NCBI RefSeq assembly: GCF_019097595.1
Contig: NC_080716.1
Coordinates: forward strand, 10,031,401 to 10,095,400
Direction of reading: 5' to 3'
Source: Hemibagrus wyckioides
Lineage: Eukaryota; Chordata; Actinopteri; Siluriformes; Bagridae
DNA length: 64,000 bases
The notes below the pieces were generated by a model that saw only the letters and a program-made list of their open reading frames with translations, did no database searches and had not been told where the DNA came from. Positions 62,247 to 64,000 of the stretch are shown piece by piece; position 1 is the stretch's first letter, and each line of letters begins with the position of its first letter. Both the position numbers and the translations under genes were made by a program.

Positions 62247-64000
62247 TGTCTAGTATGTTAGATAGGACTTGAACATGTTTCATATATTCTTAGTCTAGGG
62301 ATTAAAACATCTATATAAATTATCACAAACTGAATGGCTTATTTACAAAGGCCAAGAAGACGAAAGGGGAATTGACCAGTCCATAATGCGTCACCGGATA
62401 TTCATAGTGCCTGGAAATTATCATTTGTTCTTAGATTCAGATCAGTTACTATGCTTTTTTCAGGTCCAAATTGATCAAGAAACAGTTCTATCACTAAAGA
62501 GTGCTATGGTTCATGTGCAGTCTTCTTAATAATCAGCTGTGGTAAATGTTATGGGTGGATAAGTGTACAACCTTTCTGATATACATCAGTTGGTAGGCTA
62601 TGCATTGTAGGGGCTTAGATGCACTGCAGGATTACACAGAGGGCAAATTAGTTAAACTGATCACATTATGTTGTATTGGGGAGTGTGACTCCGAGGTTAC
62701 AATTGGTTAACAATAGCTTCAGTGTTGCTTACCATGAATTGAAGGATCTCGGCAGCTTGTGATATGATATCTCAGCAGACCTGGACCAATTCCTCCATAG
62801 CTTATGTCATTTGCTAGACTTGCTGCTTATGGGTGCCTAGCAACATAGTTTGAGCAGTAACAGCAGATCACATAAAAATCTCTGTTGTCTGGCAAATAAG
62901 GTGTCTGTAACAAGGTGACTTGTTAACATCATTCAAAGCTTAAATAATGAATACCAGTGCTCAGAACTTCCTTAGACTCTGAGTTTGGTGATACTGCACA
63001 AGAACAAACAGGTTTTATACCAGATACTCTTGTTCTGCTCGGTATATTCAAGAGACATAGTTGCTGGGAGGGGTAGACCATTCTTTATTAACAAATAAAA
63101 GAGCCAAGTTTAGCATTTTTATTAAATTACGATGAACCACCACTTTCAAAATCATTTTTAAAATGCACACAACCTCAAACCCTGCCAGCTTACACACAGG
63201 TAATGCACTTATAGTTTATATAAGCTCATATAAGCAAAAAGACAAAACAAGCAGAAAATGCAGAGACTTTTTCCTCATTTTCTACAGCCTATCAGGGGAA
63301 CAAGTTAACAGTGGTGTGCATTTCTTAATTGCTGTAGTTAATTGCTGAGTTTATTAACATTGTATGAATGGGAGATTAAAACTATCTTAAACTGCTAGCT
63401 TTTAAACTCCACCTAAGCAGTGCCTTGCTGGGATGTATTCACATTTTGAATTGTTGCTCCATATAGTTTACACAGACTCGGCATGGCTTTCCAAAAATAA
63501 GTGATCTAATTAACGTAAAAATAAATATTGTAAAATTTGTACATTCGGTGTGCTTGTTTTTTTGTTATTCTTTACGAGATCTTTTTAGAAAATCATAAAG
63601 GCATTACAGTGAGAAGCTGCAAAAAGGTACGGAAACACTGCGAGTATGGCCGTTTTTATGATATGATATTTCTGTAATGTAAATAAATAAATAAATAAAA
63701 ATAAAAATAGTTGTTTTAAAGTAAACCTGTTTTCTCAGTCACATTACATAGAAAGATAAAAAGTTTTCCATTGGGTTTCTGGTTTAAAAAGCTGAGTAAA
63801 GTAATTTGCTATATGTTATTATAACATGTGAATGAAAATGTCTTTCCCACAGCCCATATTTTCAATGTTTTCTAGTATTTCCAGGACACAGTGGTAAGGG
63901 TAATATAAGGATAATATGTAACAGATACAGAGCATTACCCCCTATATTGTGTCATTGCTTCAGAGTATAGAAAACAGGTATTTTAGTTACCAATTTCTGA
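62247..64000. other. Intergenic DNA to the window end, no gene seen
   Basis: Only short chance ORFs; an (AAAT)n run near 63680-63705. Confidence 0.5.

Overview
The window is vertebrate nuclear DNA, almost certainly from a ray-finned fish and probably an otophysan such as a catfish. It holds one well-supported protein-coding gene, split into exons with GT/AG junctions, inside a repeat-rich, AT-rich gene desert. That gene is adcyap1 (PACAP precursor). The otophysan/catfish suggestion rests on the catfish/zebrafish-like precursor sequence and on a repeat set (Tc1-like elements, L2/Rex-like LINEs, Ty3/gypsy scraps, tRNA-derived SINEs, TTAA-type MITE) typical of teleosts. It is an inference, not a proof.

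Layout. 1-4.4 kb: upstream flank with one old interspersed repeat and a promoter-proximal region containing CRE-like sites, an overlapping CRE and expanded-spacing RE1/NRSE-like site, and a TATA box. 4.45-8.05 kb: adcyap1 on the + strand, with a non-coding first exon carrying CT and CA microsatellites, four coding exons (5038-5141, 6211-6345, 6723-6827, 7432-7615) and a short 3' UTR. The 175-residue precursor carries a signal peptide, a PRP/GHRH-like peptide (exon 4) and PACAP-38 (exon 5). 8-17 kb: non-coding DNA with microsatellites and a diverged local duplication (about 12.0 and 14.2 kb). 17.3-20.7 kb: fragments of a Tc1-like element, a LINE, a possible LTR, a tRNA-Glu-like SINE and a MITE. 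20.7-25.4 kb: apparently unique DNA. 25.4-26.9 kb: mosaic of a truncated Tc1-like element, a high-copy teleost repeat and a decayed Ty3/gypsy pol. 29.9-33.2 kb: a long, fairly young LINE with endonuclease and reverse transcriptase, broken by a frameshift and by a deletion that removes RT motif A. It is followed by a Tc1-like half-element. 34.8-45.1 kb: older LINE, SINE and gypsy remnants and microsatellites. 48.58-49.83 and 60.997-62.246 kb: two near-identical Tc1-like transposons on the same strand, each with one different frameshift in a DD34E transposase. 58.17-59.48 kb: an older Tc1-like element carrying a perfect 38-bp inverted repeat. The rest shows no recognisable gene.

The only functional unit I can defend is adcyap1 with its promoter; everything else is mobile-element debris, simple repeats or unassigned DNA. 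I found no evidence for a novel multi-gene system. The most useful second looks are the overlapping CRE/RE1 candidate upstream of adcyap1, the frame-preserving exon 4, the complementary frameshifts of the Tc1 pair, the diverged local duplication, and the two strong hairpins.
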